Source of the DNA: an uncultured Bacteroidota bacterium
Lineage (GTDB): Bacteria; Bacteroidota; Bacteroidia; Bacteroidales; F082
Reading direction: 5' to 3'
DNA: 33,825 bases
NCBI GenBank assembly: GCA_937901015.1
Contig: CALCGQ010000058.1
Coordinates: 1-33,825, forward strand
Positions 16,558-26,059 of this stretch are shown here, in pieces. The translations under genes were made by a program, and so were the position numbers. Numbering within the stretch: the first letter of the stretch is position 1; each line of letters begins with the position of its first letter. The notes beneath the pieces are model-generated. The model did not search any database. It saw only the letters and a program-made list of their open reading frames with translations, and was not told the origin of the DNA.

Positions 16558-18603
16558 ATGACTGACGTAAAAAGATACACCATTACCTCTGCTCTTCCTT
16601 ATGCAAATGGGCCAATTCATATCGGACACCTTGCCGGAGTTTATGTTCCAGCTGACATTTATGCCCGATATTTAAGGATGAATGGTAGGGATGTTCTATT
16701 TATTGGTGGTTCTGATGAGCATGGTGTTCCAATTACCATTAAGGCTCGTCAGCAAGGTGTAGACCCACAAGATATCGTAGATAAGTATCATGGCATTATA
16801 AAAAAGTCATTTGAGGATTTTGGGATTTCATTTGATGTTTATTCTCGCACATCAGCTCCTATTCATCACAAAACTGCATCTGAGTTTTTTGAAAAACTAT
16901 ACAATGACGATAAATTCATCGAAAAAACTAATATGCAATATTACGATGAAGAAAATAATCAGTTTTTAGCCGATAGGTACATAACAGGTGTTTGTCCTCA
17001 TTGTGATTTTGAAAAAGCATATGGTGACCAATGTGAAAACTGCGGAACAGCTCTAAGTCCACTTGAATTAAAGAACCCTAAATCTGCTTTAAGCGGAAAC
17101 ATTCCCGTACTTAAGGAAACAAAACACTGGTACCTACCATTGGATCAGTATGAACCATGGCTTGATGAATGGATTATAAAGGGTCATAAAGATGATTGGA
17201 AACCCAATGTTTATGGACAGGTTAAATCCTGGGTTGATCAAGGGTTAAAACCACGCGCCGTTACCAGAGATCTTAATTGGGGAGTGAAAGTTCCTGTGAA
17301 GGATGCAGAAGGCAAGGTTCTCTATGTATGGTTTGATGCACCAATAGGATATATCTCAGCGGCTAAGGAATGGTCGGAGGAAACAGGAAAAGACTGGAAA
17401 CCTTACTGGAAAGATGAAGGCACAAAAATGCTTCACTTTATCGGTAAGGATAATATTGTATTTCATTGTATTATTTTCCCAGCCATGTTAAAGGCGGAAG
17501 GAAGCTATATACTTCCGGAAAATGTTCCTGCCAATGAATTTCTTAATCTTGAAAATGATAAAATATCAACTTCAAGAAATTGGGCAGTTTGGTTGCATGA
17601 GTATCTTGAAGAATTCCCTGACAAGCAAGATGTTCTTAGATATGTTCTAACTGCAAATGCTCCTGAAACTAAAGATAATGACTTTACTTGGAAGGACTTC
17701 CAGGCTAGAAATAATAATGAATTACTTGCCATATTCGGCAACTTTGTAAATAGAACATTGGTGCTCACTCAAAAGTATTTTAATGGGGTTGTACCATCTG
17801 GGGAAGGTCTAAGTGAAGAATCTGCTAGGACACTCGAGGAAATGTCTAAATATCCTGGGATTATTTCAAGTAGTATTGAAAGATACCGGTTTAGAGAAGC
17901 ATTGAGTGAGTTAATGAATTTGGCTCGACTAGGTAATAAATATCTCACAGATATGGAGCCTTGGAAGATTTTTAAAACAGATCCTGAGAAAGTAAATGAG
18001 ATATTGTATGTTTCATTGCAGATCGTTGCTAACCTCTCAGTCTTAAGTGAGCCATTCTTACCATTCTCTTCTGGAAAGCTTCAAAAAATGCTGAATATAA
18101 GTGACCTGGATTGGAATGATGGTGGCAGATCGGATCTATTAACTGAAGGTCATCAAATTGGCAAACCTGAATTGCTTTTTGAAAGAATTGAAGATAGTGC
18201 CATTGAGGCTCAAGTTCAAAAGCTTCTGGACACAAAGAAAGAAAACGAAGAAGCTGAACCAGCTACTCCTGCAAAACCTACCATAGAATTTGATGATTTC
18301 ATGAAAATGGATATCAGAACAGGTACAATATTGGAAGCAGAGAAAGTAGCAAAGACTAAAAAGCTCCTCAAGCTTCTTGTGGATACTGGTATTGATAAGA
18401 GAACTGTTGTTTCAGGCATTGCTGAATTTTATAAACCTGAAGATATAATCGGGAAAAAAGTTAGCATTTTGGTGAATCTTGCCCCTCGAAAACTTAGAGG
18501 AATTGAATCACAGGGAATGATATTAATGGCAGAAGATAAAGACGGGAAACTCTGTTTTGTTTCACCCATCGATAATGTTAGCGATGGTAGCGAAGTAAAA
18601 TAA
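16558..18603 (+). CDS. metG: Methionyl-tRNA synthetase
   Basis: 681 residues. The class I HIGH motif is at residues 21-24 (H-I-G-H). The connective peptide carries a zinc knuckle with C146, C149, C159 and C162. The KMSKS loop is K-I-S-T-S at residues 335-339. The helical anticodon-binding domain follows, then a linker rich in Glu, Ala and Pro and a C-terminal EMAP/Arc1-type OB-fold tRNA-binding domain (about 578-681, [12 protein letters not shown]). This is the long, dimeric bacterial form. It charges tRNA-Met for initiation and elongation. It stands alone, divergent from the LD-carboxypeptidase. Confidence 0.97.
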   Translation: MTDVKRYTITSALPYANGPIHIGHLAGVYVPADIYARYLRMNGRDVLFIGGSDEHGVPITIKARQQGVDPQDIVDKYHGIIKKSFEDFGISFDVYSRTSAPIHHKTASEFFEKLYNDDKFIEKTNMQYYDEENNQFLADRYITGVCPHCDFEKAYGDQCENCGTALSPLELKNPKSALSGNIPVLKETKHWYLPLDQYEPWLDEWIIKGHKDDWKPNVYGQVKSWVDQGLKPRAVTRDLNWGVKVPVKDAEGKVLYVWFDAPIGYISAAKEWSEETGKDWKPYWKDEGTKMLHFIGKDNIVFHCIIFPAMLKAEGSYILPENVPANEFLNLENDKISTSRNWAVWLHEYLEEFPDKQDVLRYVLTANAPETKDNDFTWKDFQARNNNELLAIFGNFVNRTLVLTQKYFNGVVPSGEGLSEESARTLEEMSKYPGIISSSIERYRFREALSELMNLARLGNKYLTDMEPWKIFKTDPEKVNEILYVSLQIVANLSVLSEPFLPFSSGKLQKMLNISDLDWNDGGRSDLLTEGHQIGKPELLFERIEDSAIEAQVQKLLDTKKENEEAEPATPAKPTIEFDDFMKMDIRTGTILEAEKVAKTKKLLKLLVDTGIDKRTVVSGIAEFYKPEDIIGKKVSILVNLAPRKLRGIESQGMILMAEDKDGKLCFVSPIDNVSDGSEVK

Positions 18604-18725
18604 TCTGACAACTTCTTTACAAGGCTAATAAAAAGTTAGTATAGCCTCCATCATAAGGCTGCAAGACATTTATTCTTATATTTAGATTTTAAAATCAGGA
18701 ATAAGATTCCTAACAGCAGAACCAT

Positions 18726-19811
18726 ATGAATAATATTAATACCCGCTCATCATCAAATCCAGCAGTAGTTATAGCTGCTTTCTTAATAATTATTGGCGTA
18801 CTAATGTACGCTTCCTCATTTGTTACACCGATATTATTAGCATTATTCATCACTATTATTTGCGCCCAACCTATCAAATGGTTGGAAAATAAAAAGGTGC
18901 CAAACGGAGTTGCAGTATTGATTGTGCTATTGGGTATTATATTGATATTATTCGGATTTGGTGAAATAATAGGTAAATCAATATCACAATTTTCAGATGA
19001 CTCTGCGTTCTATGCAAAAAGGCTCAATGAAATAATTGCATCTATTTTTGCTACTCTACATGGTATGGGATTCGATATGTCATTGGAAACGCTTGAGAGC
19101 AATATTAATACCACTAGAATAATGAATTATAGCGCTAGCTTCTTAAGTGTAATTGGAAGCTTGATGAGCAATATGCTGCTAGTTATTTTTATTATGATAT
19201 TCATGCTTCTTGAGCTAACAAGTTTCAATCTAAAGATAAAAGCAATTAGCGATACTTCTGTTGAAACAGTAAATTACATAAATAGAATCAACAAAAGCAT
19301 ACGTCAATATCTTGGTTTAATGACTATTATCAGTCTCCTTACCGGGGTATTAATTTATATAGTATTGACAATCATTGGAGTTGACTATGCCATATTGTGG
19401 GCTTTGTTGGCATTTTTATTCAATTTCATTCCTAATATTGGATCAATTCTTGCAAGTATTCCTGCCGTATTATTTGCAACAATTCAACTTGGATTTGGAG
19501 GTGCCCTATGGACCATTAGTTCTTATGTTGCAATAAATATGATAATTGGGAATGTTATCCAACCCCAGATTATGGGAAAAGGATTGGGTCTTTCAACCTT
19601 GGTAGTATTTATTTCATTAATATTCTGGGGTTTTATTCTGGGTACAACCGGAATGTTTCTCTCTGTGCCACTAACAATGGTGGTAAAAATAATCCTTGAA
19701 CAGAATAAATCAACAAAATGGATAGCAATATTGCTAGGAACTGAACAAGAAGCTAGGGATATTGTTGATCGAAATAAGGGAATTGCTAATAGCTCACTTA
19801 ATAATTCTTAA
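18726..19811 (+). CDS. AI-2E (PerM/TqsA) family membrane transporter
   Basis: 361 residues with seven to eight predicted membrane helices. The start has two close helices, followed by a central soluble loop (about residues 85-145). Then come the family motifs N-F-I-P-N-I-G and, near the end, F-W-G-F-I-L-G-T-T-G-M-F-L-S-V-P-L-T. Members are grouped as AI-2 exporters or PerM permeases; some act in sodium or proton exchange, so the substrate is open. The gene lies 122 nt after metG and ends 16 nt from the convergent C69 dipeptidase gene, with no clear terminator between them. Confidence 0.9.
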   Translation: MNNINTRSSSNPAVVIAAFLIIIGVLMYASSFVTPILLALFITIICAQPIKWLENKKVPNGVAVLIVLLGIILILFGFGEIIGKSISQFSDDSAFYAKRLNEIIASIFATLHGMGFDMSLETLESNINTTRIMNYSASFLSVIGSLMSNMLLVIFIMIFMLLELTSFNLKIKAISDTSVETVNYINRINKSIRQYLGLMTIISLLTGVLIYIVLTIIGVDYAILWALLAFLFNFIPNIGSILASIPAVLFATIQLGFGGALWTISSYVAINMIIGNVIQPQIMGKGLGLSTLVVFISLIFWGFILGTTGMFLSVPLTMVVKIILEQNKSTKWIAILLGTEQEARDIVDRNKGIANSSLNNS

Positions 19812-19827
19812 AATCAAGTTTCACAAA

Positions 19828-21432
19828 TTAGAACTTTTCATCATATTTTGTCCATAGGAAGTCTCCTAGATTAATGGCTTCTTTCATAACCATCTCACCT
19901 TTTTCATTGGAATAATAATTAAGAAACTCAATTGCATCTTTCTTATTTTCCTTATATAGTCTCAAAGCTTGATTATCAACCTCTTTTTGCTGATTAATCA
20001 GTTCTAATTGCATAGGTTCCCAAACTGCATCTACATCATGTCTCATATCTCCCCATCGTTGTGATGTAAGAGTACCAAGTCTGTTAAAAATCCACCATGC
20101 CGAATTAAGGGTATAACCATTAACTCTTCCCGGAGTTTTATATGTTTCAGGCAAATCCGTAGCACAGCCATATATTGGAACATAGATTGATGTTGCAACA
20201 TTATCCATGGCAAGCCATTCAACGCCACCGATTTCATCTGGCAACCAACTCCTAAGTTGAATAATTGTAGCATACATTGTATACCATCTTGCTATAGTAC
20301 GTTCGCCAAGAGGACCCCATCCACCGTTAATTTTATGAAGATTATTAGCGTCATAAGGCATATGTGGGCTAGCCAAAGGTGAAATTATTGTTTTCCCGTC
20401 TTTATCAGAAACCGTTAAGGTTTTGGTCATGTCAAACGGCGTACCTTCATAATAATCCTTAAATACATTCATGATAGCTTCCAGAGTAACAAGTGTATCA
20501 GGTGCTACAGAAAAAGGATAGTCCTTGTCGTTTGGATCAAGCCCCAGTGATGGTGCTAAAAGATTAAAAACTCTCCATTCTCTTCTGCGTGAAGCGGGTG
20601 AAGTACGACTATGAGGTGCATAAGCATAACAAAATTGAAAATCTTCCTTTTTTGGGTCCCACCATCCATTTTCTTTAGCCACTTCGAAAATATTATCAGA
20701 AGCCATAAAATGATTCTTATCTTTCAGGTTGATTTCTTTAATTGTACTTGCATTTGCATTAACACTAATATGACCATCGGGTACTCTTTGTGCTACCCAA
20801 ACTGCTCCTACTTTCCCCTTCCCAGGCCCTACTATTTCAAGATGCCAAACTTCATTCTTATCAGCAATAGTAAGTACTTCTCCATAATCGTTCCATCCAT
20901 ATTGTTTCAATAACTCACCAGCTAACTTTATTGCTCCACGAGCTGTGGATTCACGTTCAAGCATCAATAAACAAAGTCGCTGACAATCAATTATTCCTTC
21001 ATCGCTTTGTAATTCTTCACGCCCTCCAAAAGTTGATTCACCAATACCCAATTGCTTATCATTTAAACTTGGATAGGCTGTATTGATATAACCATTGGTC
21101 TGACTAATCTGTGGAATACTTCCTACTTTCTGATGACCATAAGCAGGCATAGCCAAAGAATCATCTTTAACTCTCTTATACATTATTACTTCTTCACCCT
21201 TTTTATGCGTCTTAGGTGGTACAATATCAACCCATGATCTGGTTCTATGACTATCATCGGTATGCGAAGTCATTACCGAACCATCAAAACTGGCATCTTT
21301 TCCAATGGTAATAGATGTACAACCTTCGGGATAACCACCCATCCAATCACTTTTATCAGCAGTTTGAGAGTTGAGACTTATTGAAAGTAACAGGCTAGCT
21401 GACAGTAGAAAAATTGATTTAATTATATTCAT
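19828..21432 (-). CDS. Secreted C69 family dipeptidase
   Basis: 534 residues. A signal peptide (residues about 1-22, ending in S-L-N-S-Q) sends it out of the cytoplasm. The catalytic cysteine of the C69 family is C38 in the segment G-G-Y-P-E-G-C-T-S-I, followed by G-K-D-A-S-x-D-G-S-V and R-T-R-S-W. The middle, with E-V-W-H-L-E-I-V-G-P-G-K-G and W-V-A-Q-R-V-P-D-G, also matches dipeptidase-A-like Ntn-hydrolases. It should cleave short peptides in the periplasm or at the cell surface. It appears to be a single-gene unit; only a near match (TATCTTTA) to the -7 element is seen upstream. Confidence 0.9.
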   Translation of the reverse strand: MNIIKSIFLLSASLLLSISLNSQTADKSDWMGGYPEGCTSITIGKDASFDGSVMTSHTDDSHRTRSWVDIVPPKTHKKGEEVIMYKRVKDDSLAMPAYGHQKVGSIPQISQTNGYINTAYPSLNDKQLGIGESTFGGREELQSDEGIIDCQRLCLLMLERESTARGAIKLAGELLKQYGWNDYGEVLTIADKNEVWHLEIVGPGKGKVGAVWVAQRVPDGHISVNANASTIKEINLKDKNHFMASDNIFEVAKENGWWDPKKEDFQFCYAYAPHSRTSPASRRREWRVFNLLAPSLGLDPNDKDYPFSVAPDTLVTLEAIMNVFKDYYEGTPFDMTKTLTVSDKDGKTIISPLASPHMPYDANNLHKINGGWGPLGERTIARWYTMYATIIQLRSWLPDEIGGVEWLAMDNVATSIYVPIYGCATDLPETYKTPGRVNGYTLNSAWWIFNRLGTLTSQRWGDMRHDVDAVWEPMQLELINQQKEVDNQALRLYKENKKDAIEFLNYYSNEKGEMVMKEAINLGDFLWTKYDEKF

Positions 21433-21505
21433 GTGTTTTATGTGTTTCTTAAAATTTGGTTTGTAAAGATAATAATTTGTATTTGAGGAGTATTGTATTA
21501 TTATA

Positions 21506-21955
21506 TCATTTCATTACTTCAAACAATTGATAATGATCACCTATCATACCTATCTTTTTGTAAACTTCTATTGCTTTATGATTGGATAGATCGACATACA
21601 ATCTGAGTCCGGCAACTTCATTATTATTGCCAACATACTCAACAATATGGTCATACAGCACACGGAATACACCACTTCCTCTTTTATTCGGAACAACATA
21701 TACCGATTGGATCCACATAACCCACATATTTCGCCAGTCGCTCCATTCTGGTGTTAATAATAAAGAGCCAACAATTTCATTATCATCTGTTGCAACAAAA
21801 TACTTACCTTTTGAAGAATCATTAAACACTGCTGTAACACCCTTATTTACAGTATCAACACTCAATTCAAAATCTTCTGTCTCAAGAGCCATTGCAACCT
21901 GAAATTCAACAATTTTAGCAGTATCATATTCATTTGAAAGCCTGATTTGAATCAT
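21506..21955 (-). CDS. GNAT family N-acetyltransferase
   Basis: 149 residues from the ATG at 21955. The frame is open to 21994, but the extra 13 residues overlap the promoter of the divergent gene and M-I-Q-I-R-L-S-N-E-Y is a natural GNAT start. The acetyl-CoA-binding region V-Y-V-V-P-N-K-R-G-S-G-V is present, followed by a strand and helix with V-A-G-L-R-L-Y-V-D-L-S-N-H-K-A-I-E-V-Y-K-K-I-G-M, the typical C-terminal GNAT motif. The acceptor substrate is unknown. Confidence 0.87.
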   Translation of the reverse strand: MIQIRLSNEYDTAKIVEFQVAMALETEDFELSVDTVNKGVTAVFNDSSKGKYFVATDDNEIVGSLLLTPEWSDWRNMWVMWIQSVYVVPNKRGSGVFRVLYDHIVEYVGNNNEVAGLRLYVDLSNHKAIEVYKKIGMIGDHYQLFEVMK

Positions 21956-21963
21956 CTTTTTCT

Positions 21964-21971
21964 TACTTTTG
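21964..21971 (+). promoter_or_regulatory. Promoter -7 element for the PurF-like gene (TACTTTTG)
   Basis: A TAnnTTTG match on the plus strand 27 nt before the start at 21999, inside the divergent gap. The identical octamer lies before ruvB. Confidence 0.5.
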
Positions 21972-21998
21972 CCACAAATATAATTATTCTGCACCGAA

Positions 21999-23900
21999 AT
22001 GAGCGATCGTATAAATCATGAATGTGGCATTGCCTTAATAAGATTACGCAAACCTCTTGAGTATTACCTTTCTAAATACGGAACTTCAGTTTACGGACTC
22101 CAGAAACTGCATTTGTTAATGCAAAAACAGCATAATAGAGGTCAGGATGGAGCTGGTATTGCAGAAGTCAAGATCGACCTGGAGCCTGGCAATCGTTATA
22201 TTAGCAGAATAAGATCGAACAATCAGGCACCCATAAAAGACCTTTTTAACACTGCTTACGACAATATTCAAAAAGCCTCAAAAGGAAATCCCAAAAGACT
22301 CTCAGATGTTAACTGGTTAAAAGAAAATGCTGATTTCACTGGCGAACTATTTTTAGGTCATTTGCGATATGGTACATTTGGCGGAGATAGCATTAGTCAT
22401 TTGCATCCATTAGTTAGAGCTAATAACTGGAAGACAAGAAGTTTAGTACTTGCAGGAAATTTCAATATGACTAATACAGGTGAACTTTTTGAACAACTTG
22501 TAGAATTAGGCCAATATCCAGTTGAGACCTCTGACACCGTTACTGTATTGGAAAAAATAGGTCATTTTCTCGATGAGGAAAACCAAAACCTATATTCAAA
22601 ATTTAAAAAAGAAGGATTTTCAAAAAAAGAAATTACTGATCATATTGTAAATACAATTGATGTCAAAAGTATCCTACATGATTCCGCCAAAAGATGGGAT
22701 GGTGGCTATGTAATAGGTGGACTGCTTGGACATGGTGATGCATTCATTATGCGTGATCCAAATGGTATTCGTCCTGCCTTCTATTACATAGATGATGAAG
22801 TTGTAGTTGCAGCATCGGAAAGGCCTGTAATTCAAACTGCCTTTAACTTAAGCAGTAAAGATATTCATGAAGTCCCTCCAGGCCATACATTGATTATTAA
22901 AAAAGATAATACAGTAGAACTTGAAAGGTTTATTGAACCTAAGCCAATTAAGGCATGTTCATTTGAAAGAATATATTTTTCTAGAGGAACAGATAAAGAT
23001 ATTTACAAAGAGAGAAAAAATCTTGGTAAATTACTTACCCCGGCTATCATGGAGGAAATCGACTATGATTTGGTAAATACCGTATTCTCCTATATTCCAA
23101 ATACAGCTTCTGTAGCATTTCAAGGTATGATGGATCAGATTCACACTTTTTCTGGTGATATGATCAAACAGAAAATATTGAAAAATAAAGATAATCTTTC
23201 GGCTGAAATGCTGGATGTATTCTTTAGCGCAAAACCCAGAGTTGAGTCAATTGCTGTTAAAGATGCTAAGCTTAGAACATTTATCACTCAAGACACTCAA
23301 AGAGATGATTTAGTGGGTCATGTTTATGATGTTACTTATGGTGTTGTGAAAAAGCATGTTGATACTTTGGTAGTCCTTGATGACTCGATTGTAAGAGGGA
23401 CTACATTAAAACAAAGTATTATTAGGATTCTGGATCGACTTAAACCGAAGAAAATAATCATTGCTTCTTCAGCACCTCAGATTAGATATCCTGACTGCTA
23501 TGGAATAGATATGGCTAGGCTAAGTGACTTTATTGCTTTTAATGCAGCTATTTCATTGCTTAAAGAAACTAAACAGGACCATATTATTAATGATGTTTAC
23601 AATAAATCAAAGTCTCAGCAACACCTTCCCAAGGAAGAAATAGTTAATTATGTAAAAGAGATTTATAAGCCTTTTACCGCTATCCAGGTATCACAAAAAG
23701 TAGCTGATCTGGTAAAAACCATGGGTGTTTCAGCTGAAGTTAAGGTTATTTATCAGAGTATAGAGAACTTGCATAAGGCAATACCAAATCATACTGGTGA
23801 CTGGTATTTTACGGGAAATTATCCAACTCCGGGTGGCAACAAGGTCGTTAATCAATCTTTTATTAACTATATCGAAGGAATAAATACAAGAGCTTATTAA
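21999..23900 (+). CDS. Long PurF-like amidophosphoribosyltransferase (class II glutamine amidotransferase)
   Basis: 633 residues, over 100 longer than a standard PurF. The N-terminal glutaminase has C9 (N-H-E-C-G-I) as the likely nucleophile, with H-N-R-G-Q-D-G-A-G-I, H-L-R-Y-G-T-F and G-N-F-N-M-T-N. C9 would become N-terminal only if eight residues were removed, as in PurF enzymes that lose a short propeptide. The phosphoribosyltransferase half has the PRPP loop V-V-L-D-D-S-I-V-R-G-T-T (residues 458-469). Both active sites look complete. Bacteroidota often carry this long form as well as a normal PurF, so the reaction may be the first step of purine synthesis or a related amidotransfer. The gene is divergent from the GNAT gene. 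Confidence 0.85.
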   Translation: MSDRINHECGIALIRLRKPLEYYLSKYGTSVYGLQKLHLLMQKQHNRGQDGAGIAEVKIDLEPGNRYISRIRSNNQAPIKDLFNTAYDNIQKASKGNPKRLSDVNWLKENADFTGELFLGHLRYGTFGGDSISHLHPLVRANNWKTRSLVLAGNFNMTNTGELFEQLVELGQYPVETSDTVTVLEKIGHFLDEENQNLYSKFKKEGFSKKEITDHIVNTIDVKSILHDSAKRWDGGYVIGGLLGHGDAFIMRDPNGIRPAFYYIDDEVVVAASERPVIQTAFNLSSKDIHEVPPGHTLIIKKDNTVELERFIEPKPIKACSFERIYFSRGTDKDIYKERKNLGKLLTPAIMEEIDYDLVNTVFSYIPNTASVAFQGMMDQIHTFSGDMIKQKILKNKDNLSAEMLDVFFSAKPRVESIAVKDAKLRTFITQDTQRDDLVGHVYDVTYGVVKKHVDTLVVLDDSIVRGTTLKQSIIRILDRLKPKKIIIASSAPQIRYPDCYGIDMARLSDFIAFNAAISLLKETKQDHIINDVYNKSKSQQHLPKEEIVNYVKEIYKPFTAIQVSQKVADLVKTMGVSAEVKVIYQSIENLHKAIPNHTGDWYFTGNYPTPGGNKVVNQSFINYIEGINTRAY

Positions 23901-23949
23901 TATAATGCATCTGTTTTAATACTTGCTTGCAACAATTATTAAAAAATCA

Positions 23950-24351
23950 TTATAGGGCTTTGTAAGCCTCTCTTATCTTTTCTGACAGCATTGTGTTATC
24001 CTCTGCCGAAAAACTTAGCTTAGGCTGCTTAAAATCCATATCGTATAAAGAATTCAATGGGATAAGATGTATATGTGCATGAGCTACTTCTAAACCAATT
24101 ACAGTTACCCCAATTCTTTTACATTCAACAACATTCTCAATTGCCAGACCTACTTTTTTTGCAAATACCATCAGGCCTCCTAACTCACTATCATCAATAT
24201 CAAAGATATAATCCGTTTCACGCTTAGGAATAACAAGAGTATGTCCCTTTGCTAGTGGGTTTATATCAAGAAATGCATAGTAATTATCATCCTCGGCAAT
24301 TTTATATGAAGGAATATCTCCCTTGACAATTTTTGAAAATATTGAGGCCAT
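23950..24351 (-). CDS. HIT family protein
   Basis: 133 residues of the histidine triad superfamily. It starts S-I-F-S-K-I-V-K-G-D-I-P and has L-D-I-N-P-L-A-K-G-H-T-L-V-I-P-K, then the catalytic triad motif H91-A-H93-I-H95. These proteins hydrolyse or transfer nucleoside monophosphates from AMP-linked substrates. It lies 12 nt after greA on the same strand, so both should share a transcript. Confidence 0.93.
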   Translation of the reverse strand: MASIFSKIVKGDIPSYKIAEDDNYYAFLDINPLAKGHTLVIPKRETDYIFDIDDSELGGLMVFAKKVGLAIENVVECKRIGVTVIGLEVAHAHIHLIPLNSLYDMDFKQPKLSFSAEDNTMLSEKIREAYKAL

Positions 24352-24363
24352 TGTTATGCGTTT

Positions 24364-24837
24364 TTATCTAGAAATATCAATTATTTCAAAAGTAAGAGTA
24401 CCTGCAGGAACTGTTATTTCAGCAGTATCGCCTACTTCTTTACCTAATAATCCTTTTGCGATTGGTGATTCCACAGATAATTTTCCATCTTTGAAATTAG
24501 CTTCTTCCTCTGGAACAAGCATATACTTCATTGTTGTATTATTCTTGGTATTCTTAATTGTAACAGTTGAAAGTATGTAAGCCTTACTGTCATCCATTTT
24601 AGATTCATCAATCAATCTACCTGTTCGCAAAAGTCCCTGAAGCTTAGAAATCTTAAGTTCCAACATACCCTGTGCTTCTTTAGCCGCATCATATTCAGCA
24701 TTCTCAGATAAGTCACCTTTATCTCGGGCTTCACTGATTTGCTGTGATATTTTTGGCCTTTCAACCATAGTAAGTTGTTCTATTTCTGCTCTAAGTTTGA
24801 GAAGACCTTCTTTAGTAAAATATTTTGTATCAGACAT
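24364..24837 (-). CDS. greA: Transcription elongation factor GreA
   Basis: 157 residues. The N-terminal coiled coil holds L-R-A-E-I-E-Q-L and the tip S-E-A-R-D-K-G-D-L-S-E-N-A-E-Y, with the acidic D-L-S-E-N-A-E-Y residues that enter the RNA polymerase secondary channel. The C-terminal FKBP-like domain follows, including S-P-I-A-K-G-L-L-G-K. GreA rescues backtracked polymerase by stimulating transcript cleavage. Its upstream region is unusual: a promoter match lies before, and a terminator-like hairpin lies between, that promoter and the start codon. Confidence 0.96.
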   Translation of the reverse strand: MSDTKYFTKEGLLKLRAEIEQLTMVERPKISQQISEARDKGDLSENAEYDAAKEAQGMLELKISKLQGLLRTGRLIDESKMDDSKAYILSTVTIKNTKNNTTMKYMLVPEEEANFKDGKLSVESPIAKGLLGKEVGDTAEITVPAGTLTFEIIDISR

Positions 24838-24873
24838 ATTACACGTCTTTATATGTGTTTAATAATAAGATAA

Positions 24874-24903
24874 AAAGACCCTTAATAAAAATTAAGGGTC
24901 TTT
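24874..24903 (-). terminator. Intrinsic terminator after the PorV-like gene, lying in the greA leader
   Basis: A 13-bp perfect stem pairs 24874-24886 with 24891-24903 around an AAAA loop, with the core GACCCTTAAT. On the minus strand it is followed by TTTTTA, a good U-tract. It lies 46 nt after the PorV-like stop and 36 nt before greA, so it should end the receptor operon, but it also sits downstream of a greA promoter match. Confidence 0.85.
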
Positions 24904-24914
24904 AAAAACAGCTG

Positions 24915-24922
24915 CAAAAATA
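24915..24922 (-). promoter_or_regulatory. Promoter -7 element for greA-HIT (TATTTTTG)
   Basis: A TAnnTTTG match on the minus strand, followed by CAGC. A transcript from here would start near 24908 and run straight through the 13-bp hairpin at 24874-24903 before greA. No clear -33 element was found. Confidence 0.45.
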
Positions 24923-24949
24923 GTAAGAAAATTTTTACAGAACTAAGTC

Positions 24950-26017
24950 TTAGAAATTAAAAATAATTCCAAAAGTATGACTGCCGCTAAATGCATGTGA
25001 TTCACGATAAGTATAATCAACACCAATAAAGCTTCCTTTTTCTTTGCTTAGTGGTACCTGAACACTCATACCACCACTAAAACCATTGTTAATATTAATA
25101 TTCTCATTGGAAGTAATGTCCTCCCACATACCTTTTTCATATGTGTATCCACCACGAAGTTGTACATATTCTTTCAGACTAAATTCAAGACCAAAATTAA
25201 ATTGATCTTGGCTAAAAGAATTTGACACAAAGTTACCAGCTGCTGTAAGTCTATAATCTTTAGGGAAAATAAAATCATAAGCTGCACCAATGTTCAACTG
25301 AGCAGGCATTTCAAAAGCCATGGCTCTTTGCTCAAGAGTAAAAGATGTTTCTTGTCCGGAAAGTATTGTTCGAACAGCAAGACCATCACCTGAAAAATTC
25401 ATTTTAGGTCCTACGTTCTTCAAAGCAATACCAAAGGAAATTTGCTCATCCGCACCCGTTACATATTGAATACCTGCATCAATAGCAACACCTACTGCAC
25501 TAACATCCGCAATTGATTCGGACACAATCTTCAGCACTACTCCAGCATAAATACTGTTAGAAAATGCCTTTGAATAACCTATGGCAATATTCATCATATT
25601 AGGTGAGTATGTACCTTGTGATTCATCAGGATTATCAACAGTTCTTATATCAATTTCACCAAATGACATTGACATAACTGCAAGGGTAAGTGCACCAGCA
25701 TCACCAACACGTTGTGAGATACCAAACGACATTATGTTTGTTCCTGTACCTTTAAGCCACTGAGTATTTGAAAAAATCAGCTGAGTTTTATCGGTAAAAG
25801 CAGTACCTGCAACATTACCCCATATTGCCTCAAGACCTCTTACTCTGGACATATTAGCACTTGCCCAACCACTACTTCTCGCCCATGGGTTAATAAGTAA
25901 CTCTGTAGCACCGGCCTGTCCAGACCTGTCTTTGTTTCCAGCAAAAGTTGACTCTGCTAGAGGAAATATTAAAGCTACGATCAAAATTACGATCAGATTT
26001 CTATAAAGAGTTTTCAT
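24950..26017 (-). CDS. PorV/PorQ family outer-membrane protein
   Basis: 355 residues from the ATG at 26017 (M-K-T-L-Y-R-N). Upstream Met codons at 26023 and 26044 are possible but give a less usual signal peptide. The signal peptide ends near S-T-F-A. The mature part starts with S-G-Q-A-G-A-T-E-L-L-I-N-P-W-A-R, close to the PorV/PorQ family start where a T9SS-related barrel begins. It then runs as alternating beta strands and ends in F-G-I-I-F-N-F, a C-terminal aromatic typical of outer-membrane barrels. PorV carries type IX substrates to the surface attachment complex; PorQ is related. The exact subtype cannot be assigned. It is last in the operon with the giant protein and TonB-dependent receptor. 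Confidence 0.8.
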   Translation of the reverse strand: MKTLYRNLIVILIVALIFPLAESTFAGNKDRSGQAGATELLINPWARSSGWASANMSRVRGLEAIWGNVAGTAFTDKTQLIFSNTQWLKGTGTNIMSFGISQRVGDAGALTLAVMSMSFGEIDIRTVDNPDESQGTYSPNMMNIAIGYSKAFSNSIYAGVVLKIVSESIADVSAVGVAIDAGIQYVTGADEQISFGIALKNVGPKMNFSGDGLAVRTILSGQETSFTLEQRAMAFEMPAQLNIGAAYDFIFPKDYRLTAAGNFVSNSFSQDQFNFGLEFSLKEYVQLRGGYTYEKGMWEDITSNENININNGFSGGMSVQVPLSKEKGSFIGVDYTYRESHAFSGSHTFGIIFNF

Positions 26018-26059
26018 ATTCATCTTAATTAAATTCTCGTTCAAGACAGATTAACAATA

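Noticed and set aside
17557-17575. MetRS KMSKS loop reads K-I-S-T-S
   Set aside because: This variant is, to my knowledge, usual for the MetRS of this phylum, and all other motifs are intact, so it is not a defect.
18622-18660. Three short complementary segments after metG (AGGCTA, TAGCCT, AGGCT) that could form alternative hairpins
   Set aside because: Stems are only 5-6 bp, there is no U-tract, and no leader gene or known riboswitch pattern accompanies them.
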